A program made the position numbers and the translations under genes. DNA of 8,874 nucleotides from an uncultured Eubacteriales bacterium. GTDB lineage: Bacteria > Bacillota > Clostridia > Monoglobales > Monoglobaceae. Positions 1 through 5,588 of the stretch are shown one piece after another. The notes under the pieces were generated by a model. It did no database searches, had not been told where the DNA came from, and worked only from the letters and a program-made list of their open reading frames with translations. The stretch covers positions 1 through 8,874 of the forward strand of contig CAJKEB010000066.1 of assembly GCA_905198865.1 (NCBI GenBank), read 5' to 3'. Numbering within the stretch: position 1 is the first letter of the stretch; each line of letters begins with the position of its first letter.

Positions 1-59
1 CCGAAACAGATCTGAAGTGTATAGTCCGCGAGGACAGAGCCGGTATATATGGGGAATAA
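1..59 (+). CDS. Possible C-terminal end of an upstream gene (partial)
   Basis: Reading from base 3 gives an open frame of 18 codons (ETDLKCIVREDRAGIYGE) ending in TAA at 57-59. It stops five bases before a strong rho-independent terminator, which is where the last codons of a gene would be expected. The piece is too short for any family to be recognised, and the other two forward frames cannot be excluded by composition alone. The call rests on position, not homology. Confidence 0.35.
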   Translation, partial: ETDLKCIVREDRAGIYGE

Positions 60-63
60 TATT

Positions 64-96
64 AAAGGCGGGGCTTCGGCTCCGCCTTTGCTTTTT
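64..96 (+). terminator. Rho-independent terminator with UUCG loop
   Basis: AAAGGCGGGGC (64-74) pairs with GCTCCGCCTTT (79-89) over 11 base pairs with one G-U pair. The loop is the extra-stable tetraloop TTCG (75-78). A run of five T follows at 92-96. It probably ends the transcript of the gene lying to the left of the window. Confidence 0.88.
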
Positions 97-120
97 GGGA
101 GATATTTTAGTTCTTAATTT

Positions 121-142
121 TGACTGACATTTGACTGACATT
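121..142. repeat. Tandem duplication of an 11-bp unit
   Basis: TGACTGACATT occurs twice in direct tandem (121-131 and 132-142), in the non-coding strip between the left-hand terminator and the terminator of the tRNA gene. No function is evident. It could be a slippage product or the edge of an old insertion. Confidence 0.6.
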
Positions 143-190
143 TATAGCGAAAACTGCCTGATTTTATCCAAATCCGCCGAAGTGAAAAAG

Positions 191-235
191 GTAAAGAAAA
201 AGCCGAAAATACGTTGTTTCTGCGTATTTTCGGCT
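191..235 (-). terminator. Rho-independent terminator of the tRNA-Pro gene
   Basis: AGCCGAAAATACG (201-213) and CGTATTTTCGGCT (223-235) form a perfect 13-bp stem with a 9-base loop. Read on the minus strand, the stem is followed at once by TTTTCTTTAC (200-191), the usual U-rich tail. On the plus strand no T-run follows, so it works leftward, about 11 bases past the CCA end of the tRNA gene. Confidence 0.9.
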
Positions 236-245
236 GTCGTGGAAA

Positions 246-322
246 TGGTCGAGGTGACAGGATTTGAACCTGCGGCCCCTACGTCCCGAACGTAGTGCTC
301 TACCAAACTGAGCCACACCTCG
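246..322 (-). tRNA. tRNA-Pro (anticodon CGG), CCA end encoded
   Basis: On the minus strand the acceptor stem CGAGGTG (322-316) pairs with CACCTCG, which ends at 250. It is followed by A73 (249) and an encoded CCA (248-246). The D arm is GCTC/GAGC. The anticodon arm is CTACG-TTCGGGA-CGTAG, giving anticodon CGG after T33, which reads the proline codon CCG. The T arm is GCAGG-TTCAAAT-CCTGT with one G-U pair. Length is 74 bases plus CCA. The gene stands alone, divergent from lysA, with its own promoter and terminator. Confidence 0.97.
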
Positions 323-370
323 ATAAACTATTCTTTTATTTGCTAAGCCAATCAGTTCAGCAACTCTGTT

Positions 371-420
371 AGTATAGCATACAAAGAAATCTGTGTCAAG
401 ACTTTTTTTGAAATTTTTTG
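371..420 (-). promoter_or_regulatory. Consensus promoter of the tRNA-Pro gene with A-tract upstream element
   Basis: On the minus strand there is a perfect -35 box TTGACA (399-394), a 17-base spacer and a near-perfect -10 box TATACT (376-371). Directly upstream of the -35 box lie two A-tracts (409-403 and 419-414) separated by TTTC, which resembles an UP element as found at stable-RNA promoters. The predicted start lies about 40 bases before the tRNA 5' end. Confidence 0.9.
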
Positions 421-449
421 CAGGATTTTGTGCAGCTGCAATCTCTGTG

Positions 450-478
450 TTGACAAAATGCGGCCTTTGTGATAATAT
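450..478 (+). promoter_or_regulatory. Probable promoter of lysA
   Basis: A perfect -35 box TTGACA lies at 450-455. The -10 region at 471-478 can be read as GATAAT with a 15-base spacer and an upstream TGTG extension, or as TAATAT with a 17-base spacer. Either places the start about 60 bases before lysA, too short a leader for a lysine (L-box) riboswitch. Confidence 0.7.
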
Positions 479-544
479 TACAAGATAGATTATTAGTCGG
501 ATTATAACTAAAATTTGATTTATTTGAAATAATGGAGGTATAAA

Positions 545-1846
545 ATGGAATTTGTAATGAGCTGTCTAAGCGTTAATGATGAGAAAAACTTGTGTATCGG
601 CGGCTGTGATGTGGCTGAAATTGCCAAGGAATTCGGCACGCCGGCATATATAATGGATGAAGATAAAATACGTGAAAACTGCCGTACTTATAACAAGGCT
701 ATGGAGCACTATTATGACGGTAACGGTCTTGTGCTCTATGCAAGCAAGGCATTATCGTGCAAGTATATATATAAAGTAGCTAAGGAAGAAGGCATGGGTG
801 TTGACGTTGTGTCCGGCGGCGAGCTGTATACCGCTTTAAAGGCCGGATTTCCTGCTGAAAAGATTTACTTCCATGGCAACAATAAAACTGCGGACGAGCT
901 TAAGATGGCTCTTACAAACGGTGTCGGCAGAATAGTTGTGGATAATGTTTTTGAGCTTGAAACGCTCAACGATATGGCGGGTCAGCTTGGTAAAAAGGCT
1001 GATATTATGTTCAGAATAAAGCCCGGCATTGACGCGCACACTCACAGCTTTGTTCAAACCGGTCAGATTGACTCCAAGTTCGGCGTTGCGCTTGAGACAG
1101 GCGAGGCAGAGGAGATTGTCAAAACTGCAAGCGATATGGAAAACGTTGAGGTTGTCGGCGTTCACTGCCATATAGGCTCACAGATTTTCGAGCTTGCTCC
1201 GTTTGAGCTTGCGGCGGAAAAGATGATGAACTTTATCGGTGATATGAGAGACAAATACGGCATAAAGATTAAAGAACTCAATCTCGGCGGCGGTTATGGC
1301 ATTAAGTACACACAGCAGGATACTCCGATTGATTATGATAAGTACATTCAGGCAGTGTCAAAGGTTGTACGAGGCATAAGCGAGGAGAGAGGAATTGAGC
1401 TGCCGTTCATAGTTATGGAGCCGGGACGTTCATTGGTTGCCGAAGCGGGTCTCACTGTTTACAGAGTCGGTGCGGTTAAGGAAATCCCGAACATCAGAAC
1501 ATACATTTCGGTTGACGGCGGAATGGGCGACAATCCGAGATATATCCTCTATGAAAGCGAGTATGAAGCCGTTAAGGTTCACGATCCGCTTGCGGAAAAT
1601 ACTATGACTGCTACAATCGCCGGAAAGTGCTGTGAATCGGGAGACATTCTTATTAAAGACGCAAAGCTGCCTGAGACAAAGGTCGGCGACCTGATTGCTG
1701 TTCTTGCGACAGGCGCGTATAACTACTCGATGGCGAGCAACTATAACAGAATTCCGAGACCGCCTATTGTTATGGTAAGCGGCGGAAAGCCGAAGCTTGT
1801 TGTTAAGCGTGAATCATATGATGATTTGATAGTGAACGACCTGTGA
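545..1846 (+). CDS. lysA: Diaminopimelate decarboxylase LysA
   Basis: Cytoplasmic PLP enzyme of the alanine racemase-like fold that converts meso-diaminopimelate to L-lysine and CO2, the last step of lysine synthesis. At 433 residues it has the usual length. The PLP lysine is K68 in YASKA. The barrel carries HIGSQ (209-213) and the phosphate-binding GGG (248-250). EPGR is at 292-295, and the active-site CESGD (C363 to D367) and AYNYSMASNYN (391-401) follow, all as in bacterial LysA. The ATG at 545 has GGAGG six bases upstream (534-538), which favours it over the in-frame ATG at 557. The gene has its own promoter and is divergent from the tRNA gene. The stop codon is part of the first copy of a heptamer array. 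No lysine riboswitch is visible in the short leader. Confidence 0.98.
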   Translation: MEFVMSCLSVNDEKNLCIGGCDVAEIAKEFGTPAYIMDEDKIRENCRTYNKAMEHYYDGNGLVLYASKALSCKYIYKVAKEEGMGVDVVSGGELYTALKAGFPAEKIYFHGNNKTADELKMALTNGVGRIVVDNVFELETLNDMAGQLGKKADIMFRIKPGIDAHTHSFVQTGQIDSKFGVALETGEAEEIVKTASDMENVEVVGVHCHIGSQIFELAPFELAAEKMMNFIGDMRDKYGIKIKELNLGGGYGIKYTQQDTPIDYDKYIQAVSKVVRGISEERGIELPFIVMEPGRSLVAEAGLTVYRVGAVKEIPNIRTYISVDGGMGDNPRYILYESEYEAVKVHDPLAENTMTATIAGKCCESGDILIKDAKLPETKVGDLIAVLATGAYNYSMASNYNRIPRPPIVMVSGGKPKLVVKRESYDDLIVNDL

Positions 1847-1902
1847 TCTGTGACCTGTGATCTGTGACCTGTGACCTGTGACCTGTGACCTGTGACCTGT
1901 GA
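1840..1902. repeat. Heptamer tandem array, nine copies of YCTGTGA
   Basis: Nine head-to-tail copies of a 7-bp unit fill 63 bases with no indels. Copies 1, 3 and 5-9 read CCTGTGA, and copies 2 and 4 read TCTGTGA. The first copy supplies the last base of the Asp codon, the Leu codon and the TGA stop of lysA, so the array grows from the stop codon outward. A perfect 7-bp hairpin follows directly at 1904-1920. It is a simple microsatellite by structure, and its role is unknown. Confidence 0.95.
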
Positions 1903-1903
1903 C

Positions 1904-1920
1904 CGCAATCTTCGATTGCG
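1904..1920. other. Hairpin abutting the heptamer array
   Basis: CGCAATC (1904-1910) pairs perfectly with GATTGCG (1914-1920) around a TTC loop. It sits one base after the heptamer array. No T-run follows on the plus strand, so it is not a standard terminator, though it might protect or end the lysA transcript. Confidence 0.55.
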
Positions 1921-1937
1921 TATGCACTAAACCAAGT

Positions 1938-1975
1938 GTTATTGACAAATTAGGTAAAGTCAATAACATACCTAA
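1938..1975 (+). promoter_or_regulatory. Inverted repeat around a possible promoter, candidate operator
   Basis: GTTATTGAC (1938-1946) and GTCAATAAC (1959-1967) form a perfect 9-bp inverted repeat whose half-site centres are 21 bases apart, two helical turns. The left arm contains TTGACA (1942-1947). Sixteen bases on lies TAACAT (1964-1969), a weak -10 match. A second inverted repeat, TTAGGTA (1950-1956) and TACCTAA (1969-1975), interleaves with the first. This may be the operator and promoter of the protease-scpAB operon, or two competing RNA hairpins. Neither reading is proven. Confidence 0.45.
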
Positions 1976-2074
1976 GTTTTTCGCTTTTGAAACGTAAGGC
2001 ACTCATTATGCAAAACGTATATCATATTAAATCGCACTTTGTAAAAGTGGAATAATACCGAAAGGAAATTTTAT

Positions 2075-2752
2075 ATGCTGAGTACTATTTTACGCAGCGG
2101 CGGAACATGGACAGAGAAGCTGCTGTATGTTTTGATTAGTGTATTTTGTGTACTGCTGTCACTGACCCTGCACGAGTTCGGGCATGGGCTTGCGGCGTAT
2201 GCAATGGGCGATAAAACCGCTAAGAGCAGCGGCAGGCTCAGCCTCAATCCTATCGATCATCTTGACCCCATAGGCGCGCTCTGTCTGTTTCTTTTTGGGT
2301 TCGGCTGGGCGAAGCCTGTGCCGGTTAACCCGTACAACTTCAGGAACCAAAAGGGCGGAATGGTTTTAACCTCGCTTGCAGGACCGTTTATGAATTTTAT
2401 AATAGCCTTTATTGCTATGGTTATTATGACTTTGGTCGGCGATATTAAGTTCAGCAGTCAGGGCTTGGGCTTTGACTTGGCAACTGTCGGCTACACAATT
2501 TGCTACTATTTGATGATAATGAATCTGGGTCTTGGAATATTCAACCTGATACCTATACCGCCGCTTGACGGTTCAAAGGTAGTCGGGGCGGTGCTTCCGA
2601 CGAATTTATATTTCGGCTATATGAAGTATGAGCGGTTTGGGTTTATAATATTGATTGTTTTGATTAATCTACCGTTTTTTGATACGTTTTTAAGCATATG
2701 TATGAGCGGTATGATAAGTCTGTACAGTAATATAATCGGTCTGTTTTTGTAG
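2075..2752 (+). CDS. M50 site-2 protease family membrane metalloprotease
   Basis: Predicted integral-membrane zinc metalloprotease of the short, PDZ-less site-2 type (225 residues). The zinc motif HEFGH is at 33-37 inside the first membrane helix. The third ligand motif NLIPIPPLDG is at 157-166, with D165 as expected zinc ligand. GWAKPVPVNP (77-86) and SLAGPFMN (100-107) are also typical. Hydrophobic segments lie near 14-32, 65-78, 98-121, 138-160 and 186-206. The substrate cannot be read from sequence, and members of this clade are mostly uncharacterised. The ATG has AAGGA eight bases upstream. The gene leads the scpA-scpB group with a 47-base gap, an arrangement I know to be common in Clostridia. 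Confidence 0.94.
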   Translation: MLSTILRSGGTWTEKLLYVLISVFCVLLSLTLHEFGHGLAAYAMGDKTAKSSGRLSLNPIDHLDPIGALCLFLFGFGWAKPVPVNPYNFRNQKGGMVLTSLAGPFMNFIIAFIAMVIMTLVGDIKFSSQGLGFDLATVGYTICYYLMIMNLGLGIFNLIPIPPLDGSKVVGAVLPTNLYFGYMKYERFGFIILIVLINLPFFDTFLSICMSGMISLYSNIIGLFL

Positions 2753-2799
2753 AATGTATATTTTTTGAATAGTAAGAGAAAGAGGGGAGGGAGCAGAGC

Positions 2800-3552
2800 T
2801 TGAATTTTAAAGTAATGGACTTTGAAGGACCGCTTGACCTGCTCCTTACTCTGATACGAAAGAATAAGGTCAGCATATACGATATACCGATTTCACTCAT
2901 TGTAGAGCAGTATTTCGATGTTATGCGTGAGATGAAGGAATATGATATTGATATATCAAGTGAGTTTTTAGTGCTTGCGGCGACCTTGCTTCAGATAAAG
3001 TCAAAGATGCTGCTGCCGAAGCCTGAACCTGAGGACGAGGAGGATCCCAGAGAGGAGCTTGTGAAACGTCTTTTGGAATACAAAAAGGCAAAAGCTGCGG
3101 CGGAGTATCTGAATCAGAGAAAGCATATCGGCGAGACTATGTTTTGCAAGCAGCCGGATAAGATTGAACGTCCGCCTGCGGAATGGAACTATTCGAGGCT
3201 GACTCCGGAGAATCTTGTACTTGCGTACAAGCAGGCGTACCAGAAGCTTGAACGCCGCCTTCCGCCGCCAAAGCATTCGTTCAGCGGTATTGTCGGACAC
3301 GAAAAGGTCTCGGTCAGGGCAAGGGTAAAACGTATATGGGACAAGCTTGTAAGCCGTACACGTATGTTTTTCAAAGAGCTGTTTATCAGTTCAAAATCTA
3401 AGCCGGAAGCCGTTGCGGACTTTCTCGCGGTGCTTGAAATGGTAAAGCTGAACCGAATAAACGTTGAATATGACGAGGACGGAGATATTTCCAACCCGAT
3501 AGTGACTATGGGTGACAATGCCGAACTCGACTTAAATATGATAGAGGATTAA
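2800..3552 (+). CDS. scpA: Segregation and condensation protein ScpA (kleisin)
   Basis: Kleisin subunit of the bacterial SMC-ScpA-ScpB condensin, which bridges the SMC heads and helps compact and segregate chromosomes on the nucleoid. At 250 residues it is a normal length. The N-terminal SMC-neck-binding part shows FEGPLDLLLTLI (8-19) and FLVLAATLLQIKSKMLLP (56-73). An acidic linker follows (about 75-88). The C-terminal winged helix, which binds the SMC cap, includes FLAVLEMVKLNRINV (208-222). The start is TTG at 2800, supported by a very strong GGGGAGGG (2784-2791) eight bases upstream and by the FKVMDFEGPLDLL beginning normal for the family. The ATG at 2815 would be too far from that site and would clip the first strand. 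scpB starts three bases after the stop. Confidence 0.97.
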   Translation: MNFKVMDFEGPLDLLLTLIRKNKVSIYDIPISLIVEQYFDVMREMKEYDIDISSEFLVLAATLLQIKSKMLLPKPEPEDEEDPREELVKRLLEYKKAKAAAEYLNQRKHIGETMFCKQPDKIERPPAEWNYSRLTPENLVLAYKQAYQKLERRLPPPKHSFSGIVGHEKVSVRARVKRIWDKLVSRTRMFFKELFISSKSKPEAVADFLAVLEMVKLNRINVEYDEDGDISNPIVTMGDNAELDLNMIED

Positions 3553-3555
3553 GTT

Positions 3556-4212
3556 ATGGAAATCAGGGAAATCCAAGCGATTGTTGAAAGTCTTTTGTTT
3601 GCCGCCGGCGAGCCGGTGGAGCTTGAGAAAATTGCCGATATAGTTGATGTGGATAAAAAGTCATTACGGGAAATAATAAAAAAGATGATGGATTCGTATA
3701 ATTACGAAAAACGCGGAATTCACATCATTCGGCTTGAGGATTCTTATCAGATGTGTACCCGCGGCGAGTATCACGATTACGTTTCAATGCTCATGCAGCC
3801 GAGGCGTAAGATGCAGCTTTCCAATGCGGCTATTGAGGTTCTTGCCATAATCGCATATAAGCAGCCGGTCACCCGTTCTGCGATTGAGCATATCCGCGGC
3901 GTTAACTGCGACTATATTGTGAACCGTCTGATTGAACGCAAGTTTATAGAGGAAGTAGGACGGCTTAAGGACGCGCCCGGCAGACCGATACTGTTCGGAA
4001 CAACCGATGAGTTTTTGCGAACCTTCGGCATTGAGAGCATCAGCGACCTGCCGGAGTTTGACAGTCTTTCGGTTGGTGATGAGGATGAACAGATGCAGAT
4101 TGAAACGGCAGAGGAGATTAACCAAACGGAACAGCTTGATATAGATGATATTGATACGGAAAATCAGGAAAATCAGCAAAATCCGGTATTGAACGGGAAT
4201 GAGCAGGTATGA
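3556..4212 (+). CDS. scpB: Segregation and condensation protein ScpB
   Basis: Dimeric kite subunit of the SMC condensin that binds the middle of ScpA. Two winged-helix domains are visible: residues about 1-80, beginning IQAIVESLLFAAGEPV, and about 85-160, with the conserved SNAAIEVLAIIAYKQPVTR (89-107) and GRPILFGTTDEFLRTFGI (142-159). From about 168 to 218 there is an acidic, Gln/Asn-rich tail of low complexity. The ribosome binding site AGAGGA lies inside the end of scpA, so the two genes are probably translationally coupled. The stop overlaps the next gene by ATGA. Confidence 0.97.
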   Translation: MEIREIQAIVESLLFAAGEPVELEKIADIVDVDKKSLREIIKKMMDSYNYEKRGIHIIRLEDSYQMCTRGEYHDYVSMLMQPRRKMQLSNAAIEVLAIIAYKQPVTRSAIEHIRGVNCDYIVNRLIERKFIEEVGRLKDAPGRPILFGTTDEFLRTFGIESISDLPEFDSLSVGDEDEQMQIETAEEINQTEQLDIDDIDTENQENQQNPVLNGNEQV

Positions 4213-4964
4213 TGATTGTAATTAAGTGGTGTTTGATTATTCTCGGAATACTCTTAGCTGCTGCGGTTTTAATTGTGACAGCCGTGCTTTGGTCAACCGT
4301 CACATTTGACGCAGCTGCAAACAAGAGCAGGGCAATACTGACCGTGAGCATGTGGCACTTTATCAGACGGACGTTTGAAATACCGTCTGACAAGCTCGGA
4401 GATATAGGAGAAGAAACAGCAAAAGAAGCGGCTGACGAAACAGCGGATGAGCTTGAAGACGCGGCTGATGACGAGGCAGATTCAAAGAAAAATCGGTTCT
4501 TCGGGTCGTTTGACACGGGAGATTTTAAAACTGACCTAAAAAATCTTTGGGACAGCGAAAATTATGTTTTTGACTTTCAGGCGCTACACGACATGATTAT
4601 AAAGTATGCCGGAATAATTGCCGATTACAAGTACGGTCTGGGCAGAGTGCTTGGGCACATGAAATATAAGATACGGCTTGACAGGCTTGATATATATATA
4701 AGATACGGCACCGGCGAGCCGGACAAGACAGGAATGGCTTACGGTGCGATGTATGCCGGAGCAGGAACTCTGACCCCGCTGATTAAGCAGTATATTAAGA
4801 CCGATACCGGTATTAGACTGTTTCTTGACCCTGATTATGTGAACAAGGTATTCGATTTTGAGGTCGGAGCCGTGTTTAAGACGAGGCTTGCACATGTGCT
4901 GAACGCATTGATTGTCGGCACAGTATCATACTTGCTGAGAAAGAGAAAACGCAGCAGATTATAA
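4209..4964 (+). CDS. DUF2953 membrane protein (YtfI-like)
   Basis: Membrane-anchored protein of unknown function, 251 residues. A single N-terminal membrane helix spans about 5-29. It is followed by an acidic, Ala/Glu/Asp-rich stretch (about 66-95), then a conserved C-terminal domain with IRYGTGEPDKTGMAYGAMYAG (about 165-185) characteristic of DUF2953, and a basic end (RKRKRSRL). In Bacillus subtilis a DUF2953 protein, YtfI, is encoded beside YtfJ, and the same neighbour is found here, which supports the call. The ATG at 4209 overlaps the scpB stop (ATGA). A second ATG at 4212 follows directly, and only a weak GAGCAGG lies upstream, so translation probably depends on coupling to scpB. No function beyond an envelope or spore link is proposed. 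Confidence 0.8.
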   Translation: MMIVIKWCLIILGILLAAAVLIVTAVLWSTVTFDAAANKSRAILTVSMWHFIRRTFEIPSDKLGDIGEETAKEAADETADELEDAADDEADSKKNRFFGSFDTGDFKTDLKNLWDSENYVFDFQALHDMIIKYAGIIADYKYGLGRVLGHMKYKIRLDRLDIYIRYGTGEPDKTGMAYGAMYAGAGTLTPLIKQYIKTDTGIRLFLDPDYVNKVFDFEVGAVFKTRLAHVLNALIVGTVSYLLRKRKRSRL

Positions 4965-5025
4965 AGCAATATAATTAAACAATTAATATAGAAGATATTT
5001 ATAAGAAGAAAGGAATGTGTTAAAA

Positions 5026-5556
5026 ATGTCAGAACTGTCAGATAAGCACCCTATTGAAGGATTAATGGCGTCGGCTCTCAGAGGATTGAAAGAGATGATT
5101 GACGTGAATACGGTTGTGGGACAGCCGATTACAACCCCGGACGGAACTGTTATCATGCCTATATCAAAGGTCGCACTTGGATTTGGAGTAGGCGGCTCTG
5201 AGTTCCCGAGAAACAAGAAGCTTACGGACGGCACAGACCGGGGTGAGGTTAATAACTTGTTCGGCGGCGGTACCGGCGGCGGTTTGTCGCTTACACCTGT
5301 TGGCTTTTTGGTTGTTGGAAACGGCACTATCAGAATGGTTTCTGTCAGCGAGGAAAACAGCATTTATGACCGTATATTTGACGCAATACCCGTTGCAATC
5401 GATAAGGTCAGCGAATTTTTCTCAGGCTCAAAGAGTTCCGGCACGAATAAATCAGACGAATATGATACCGGAGCAAATGACGCTGTCGATGCCGACTACA
5501 GTCCGTGGGACGACGACAGTGATGATTATTCCGATGATTACGAATATACGGAATAA
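5026..5556 (+). CDS. ytfJ: Spore protein YtfJ (GerW family)
   Basis: Member of the Spore_YtfJ/GerW family, 176 residues. In Bacillus subtilis GerW is a spore protein needed for a normal germination response. Visible landmarks are HPIEGLMASALRGLKEMIDVN (about 8-28), the TPDGTVIMPISKVALGFGVGGSEF core (about 37-60), a glycine-rich loop NNLFGGGTGGGLSLTPVGFLVV (76-97) and the C-terminal helix IYDRIFDAIPVAIDKV (113-128). The family usually ends soon after this helix. Here another roughly 45 residues follow, rich in Asp, Ser and Tyr (WDDDSDDYSDDYEYTE). I chose the ATG at 5026 because AAAGGA (5009-5014) is 11 bases away. The GTG at 5017 would be only two bases from it. Spacing to the amidase is 32 bases, so they may be co-transcribed. 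Confidence 0.93.
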   Translation: MSELSDKHPIEGLMASALRGLKEMIDVNTVVGQPITTPDGTVIMPISKVALGFGVGGSEFPRNKKLTDGTDRGEVNNLFGGGTGGGLSLTPVGFLVVGNGTIRMVSVSEENSIYDRIFDAIPVAIDKVSEFFSGSKSSGTNKSDEYDTGANDAVDADYSPWDDDSDDYSDDYEYTE

Positions 5557-5588
5557 TTGCAGTACAATTGATTATTAGGAGATAATAA

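Noticed and set aside
128..301. Short plus-strand frame ending VTGFEPAAPTSRT
   Set aside because: This is the well-known false peptide produced by reading the antisense of a tRNA gene, and it also runs through the tRNA terminator hairpin.
477..544. Lysine riboswitch before lysA
   Set aside because: The leader after the predicted promoter is only about 60 bases, far shorter than an L-box, and it shows no strong stems.
1840..1902. CRISPR array
   Set aside because: The 7-base units are directly adjacent with no spacers, and no cas gene is present.
1938..1975. H-type RNA pseudoknot formed by the two interleaved stems
   Set aside because: Both stems together would leave a single base (1968) to cross a 9-bp stem, which is sterically too short. 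Competing hairpins or a DNA site are more likely.
1814..2002. Minus-strand reading frame with TGHRSQ repeats
   Set aside because: The repeats are only the translation of the heptamer array, since three 7-base units give seven codons. The frame overlaps the end of lysA, and such frames arise wherever this microsatellite occurs.
4118..4516. Ser/Ala-rich minus-strand frame of 132 codons
   Set aside because: It is the antisense of the acidic ScpB tail and of the Glu/Asp/Ala insert of the DUF2953 protein, whose codons give Ser and Ala when reversed.
5243..5578. Second plus-strand frame of 111 codons overlapping ytfJ
   Set aside because: It is a shadow of ytfJ in another frame, lacks a ribosome binding site and shows no family features.
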